Made by a program: the position numbers and the translations under genes | The notes under the pieces: generated by a model | Seen by the model: the letters and a program-made list of their open reading frames with translations, nothing else | Databases searched by the model: none | Told to the model about the DNA's origin: nothing | Assembly: GCA_022710585.1 (NCBI GenBank) | Contig: JAKLGV010000028.1 | Location: 1 to 35,560 of the forward strand | Length of the DNA stretch: 35,560 nucleotides | Source: Deltaproteobacteria bacterium | GTDB lineage: Bacteria > Desulfobacterota > Syntrophia > Syntrophales > Smithellaceae | Reading direction: 5' to 3' | Part shown: positions 33,915 to 35,560 of the stretch, one piece after another | How the letters are laid out: each line of letters opens with the position of its first letter | Numbering within the stretch: the first letter of the stretch is position 1

Positions 33915-34490
33915 ATGTCTCAACCCGATACGAGCAACAGCCCCCTCAAGACAAAAATGATCATCGTCCTGCTCATCGCGGGGACAGTTTTGATCGCCGG
34001 CCTCTTGTATTGTAATACCGGAAAGAATGGAAACAGTGATGAACCCGCCGCGGAAACGCCAGCGGTTCAAATTGACATGAATAAAACAAAAATCATGGAT
34101 GAACAGAAAGCATCGGACCAGGCCGCCATTTCAGGCAAAACGGTTTCAGGACCGGTAACGAAACGTCCGGATTACGTATCGGACATTGAGTGGCGGACGC
34201 TTAAAGGCGTCACCGAAACACAGCCGGATCATGAAAAGAAATTAACCAGTCTTGTCAACAAAATGTTGTTTATCAAGAAAAAGCAGGCCTGGCTTTCGTC
34301 CGCGGAGAATACAGATCAGCGCAGGCAACTTGCCAAAGAATTGCTGGCGATGATTCCCGGACAACTGGAAACCGAAGCCATCGACGAGCAGACGGCCAAA
34401 GAATTGGAAAACAAACTCGACGCGGACCTGAGAGCCGGGGCAGGGGAGAAAGCAAGCGCAGATCATGCGGCCGAAGGAACAAACCGCTAA
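33915..34490 (+). CDS. Membrane-anchored protein downstream of the lipase, function unknown
   Basis: 191 residues. One N-terminal transmembrane helix (~14-32, KMIIVLLIAGTVLIAGLLY), a linker rich in Ala, Pro, Thr and Glu (~38-85), then helical, charged segments (DIEWRTLKGVTETQPDHEKKLTSLVNKMLFIKKKQAWL, RRQLAKELLAMIPGQLETEAIDEQTAKELENKLDADLRA). The topology, an N-in anchor with periplasmic helices right after a secreted lipase, resembles a lipase chaperone, but the protein is short and lacks the recognisable foldase motif. It may be a divergent helper or be unrelated. GGAG lies 10 bases before the ATG. Confidence 0.7.
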   Translation: MSQPDTSNSPLKTKMIIVLLIAGTVLIAGLLYCNTGKNGNSDEPAAETPAVQIDMNKTKIMDEQKASDQAAISGKTVSGPVTKRPDYVSDIEWRTLKGVTETQPDHEKKLTSLVNKMLFIKKKQAWLSSAENTDQRRQLAKELLAMIPGQLETEAIDEQTAKELENKLDADLRAGAGEKASADHAAEGTNR

Positions 34491-34499
34491 TCCTAGCAT

Positions 34500-34776
34500 T
34501 TGATCATTTGTTTGAAGCGACTTCTGAATTTCAAAAACTTCAGCAAGTAACTTGGTTAAATCGCCGCTGTGTTGGCTTTCTTCTACCTCGGCACGCCAGA
34601 TTATAGCCGCCATATGCCCTACGAACCGAGCTTACCAAACCAATCCCACACAAAAGAATAATAATCAGACTCAAATATTTCTCGGAAATATTTTCTCCTC
34701 TGGCAATATCTTTAAGAAAAACGGGTTCTTTGCCGTAATTTCGGGCCAATGCCGTGTCTGGCGTTGACAATTTCAA
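34500..34776 (-). pseudogene. Decayed Rrf2-family regulator
   Basis: Frame one from the TTG at 34776 reads LKLSTPDTALARNYGKEPVFLKDIARGENISEKYLSLIIIL, then GIGLVSSVRRAYGGYNLA, the winged-helix core of Rrf2 regulators. About seven residues are missing after KLST, where Rrf2 proteins normally have the RGRYA part of helix 1. The frame is then lost near 34590-34610 and continues in another frame as RAEVEESQHSGDLTKLLAEVFEIQKSLQTND. No effector cysteine cluster is seen. At least one deletion and one frameshift make it non-functional. Confidence 0.75.
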
Positions 34777-34815
34777 TGCTTCTGTGTACAAAATTAAAGA
34801 AAAAGGAGGTGGAAA

Positions 34816-35181
34816 ATGCAGGAAGTGACTTTTATTACCCATAAGGGCGTAAAAATCTTATATGAAGATCTGGAAAATGCTCAGATCGAAGAAGTGATTC
34901 CTTGGATCGAAAGAGCCAAACTGGTTATTCGCAAGCAGCCTGAAAAATCCGTCCTTGCTCTTCTGAATGTCAAAAATGCAAAATTTGACTCGGCGGTTAC
35001 TTCCGCCCTGAAGGACTTCGCGAAGGGAAACGAACCCTACATCAAGTTCGCTGCTGTTTACGGTATAGAAGGCTTGAAGGAAATAATCTTCAAAGCCGTC
35101 CTGGGCTTCACCGGCAGGAAAAACCTTGTTCTTTGTAAAACCCTTGAAGAAGCAAAAGACATTCTAGCGAGACAGGCTTAA
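34816..35181 (+). CDS. SpoIIAA/STAS-like protein
   Basis: 121 residues. FITHKGVKILYEDLENAQIEEVIPWIERAKLVIRKQPEKSVLALLNVKNAKFDSAVTSALKDFAKGNEPYIKFAAVYGIEGLKEIIFKAVLGF followed by KNLVLCKTLEEAKDIL is a compact alpha/beta protein of the SpoIIAA-like type seen in deltaproteobacteria. It has no partner kinase nearby, so its target is unknown. AAAGGAGGTGG precedes the ATG. It starts divergently from the Rrf2 remnant, and that regulator may once have controlled it. Cytoplasmic. Confidence 0.82.
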   Translation: MQEVTFITHKGVKILYEDLENAQIEEVIPWIERAKLVIRKQPEKSVLALLNVKNAKFDSAVTSALKDFAKGNEPYIKFAAVYGIEGLKEIIFKAVLGFTGRKNLVLCKTLEEAKDILARQA

Positions 35182-35236
35182 AACAAAGTGATGTTTGAAG
35201 CGTAAGGCGGACTTAGCCGCAAATTCCAAAAGCAGC

Positions 35237-35286
35237 GAGGGATGGTGAATCCCTCTTCATTGGCATACCGGCGCTGGCCGGTATGC
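35237..35286. repeat. Two consecutive hairpins
   Basis: GAGGGAT (35237-35243) pairs with ATCCCTC (35249-35255), and GCATACCGGC (35263-35272) pairs perfectly with GCCGGTATGC (35277-35286) around a GCTG tetraloop. No U tract follows. They could end the SpoIIAA-like transcript or be a REP-like element. Confidence 0.6.
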
Positions 35287-35436
35287 ATAGACGTTGTTTA
35301 CCGATGCAGGCGGAAATTCAAAAGTAACTGTCAGGATTGAATCGTTTCAACAATATTTACCCGTCGCCGTTTATTGCATAGTGAAATGTAAAGAGTAAAG
35401 ATGCGACCCCGACACGCCAGATCCCTTTCGTGTCCT

Positions 35437-35510
35437 GTTGCCTCATTAATAAATGTTACCGAAAGAAGAGCGAGAGGAGAGAACGTTGCCTCATAAAAGA
35501 TGTTACCGAA
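35437..35510. repeat. Imperfect direct repeats, possible mobile-element end
   Basis: GTTGCCTCAT...ATGTTACCGAA occurs at 35437-35463 (27 bp) and at 35485-35510 (26 bp), with differences only in the middle. The arrangement, two ~25-bp repeats, a short leader and an AT-rich promoter-like region, parallels the IS21 end at the left edge of the window. The element itself would lie beyond the window. Confidence 0.45.
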
Positions 35511-35560
35511 GCCGGGTAATCTTTTTGAGCTTCATTTGTATAATAGTGTTTAGCTCAAAA

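Larger units (their letters stand above)
35182..35560. other. Gene-free right flank with hairpins and repeats
   Basis: No gene is supported. The region holds two strong hairpins (35237-35286), a stretch reading AAGAGTAAAGATGCGACCCC (about 35389-35408) that I recall near RAYT-type transposases, direct repeats at 35437-35510, a TATAAT at 35539-35544 and an inverted repeat TTTTGAGCT/AGCTCAAAA at 35523-35560. Confidence 0.55.

Overview
The window looks like a chromosomal segment of a Gram-negative deltaproteobacterium (Desulfobacterota), most likely a Syntrophales / Syntrophus-Smithella-type anaerobe. The clues are lipoproteins and an outer-membrane barrel, a sigma-54 activator with its promoter, a phasin-like protein, a fused family I CoA-transferase, several receiver / HD-GYP / PilZ signalling proteins and mid-range GC. 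This placement is inferred from gene families; no rRNA or other marker gene is present.

Layout. (1) 1-126: the end of an IS21-family element, including the first four codons of istA, sits inside a response-regulator gene and truncates it. (2) 0.4-5.0 kb: a DUF6982-like small protein, a membrane-anchored strictosidine-synthase/SMP-30-like beta-propeller, an unknown protein, a PilZ protein and a receiver-HD-GYP protein whose HD dyad has become YE. (3) 5.4-8.7 kb: clpS-clpA-aat, a compact N-degron proteolysis operon. (4) 8.7-13.3 kb: an accessory, defence-like island with an unknown small protein, a 965-residue TOTE-type primase-helicase-phospholipase D fusion, and a DUF6922 / AbiEii-type toxin pair. 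(5) 13.4-18.0 kb: a six-gene minus-strand operon of mostly exported proteins (beta-barrel, two lipoproteins rich in His with Gly or Asp, two other exported proteins, one small cytosolic protein). It has a well-spaced sigma-54 promoter at its head, a 15-bp perfect-stem terminator at its end, and a divergent GAF-AAA-Fis sigma-54 activator with a repeated TTATTGCGCA site between them. (6) 18.2-22.2 kb: YjbQ, a MESH1-like HD hydrolase, a DUF2130 protein, a candidate small RNA, an InlB-repeat lipoprotein and another exported protein. (7) 22.3-30.5 kb: a chemoreceptor, a phasin-like protein, GNAT, a TMTC-like membrane glycosyltransferase with TPRs, peroxiredoxin, an ABM protein, CoA-transferase and a STAS-like protein. 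(8) 30.9-35.6 kb: a PHP phosphoesterase, a secreted lipase with a C-terminal beta domain followed by a membrane-anchored partner, a decayed Rrf2 regulator, a second STAS/SpoIIAA-like protein, and a hairpin- and repeat-rich stretch that may be the end of another mobile element.

The most promising system is the sigma-54-controlled envelope operon (13.4-18.0 kb). Its activator, candidate binding sites, promoter, gene set and terminator are all visible, yet its products have no clear function. The TOTE primase-helicase-PLD gene with its unknown neighbour, and the HD-to-YE HD-GYP protein, come next.
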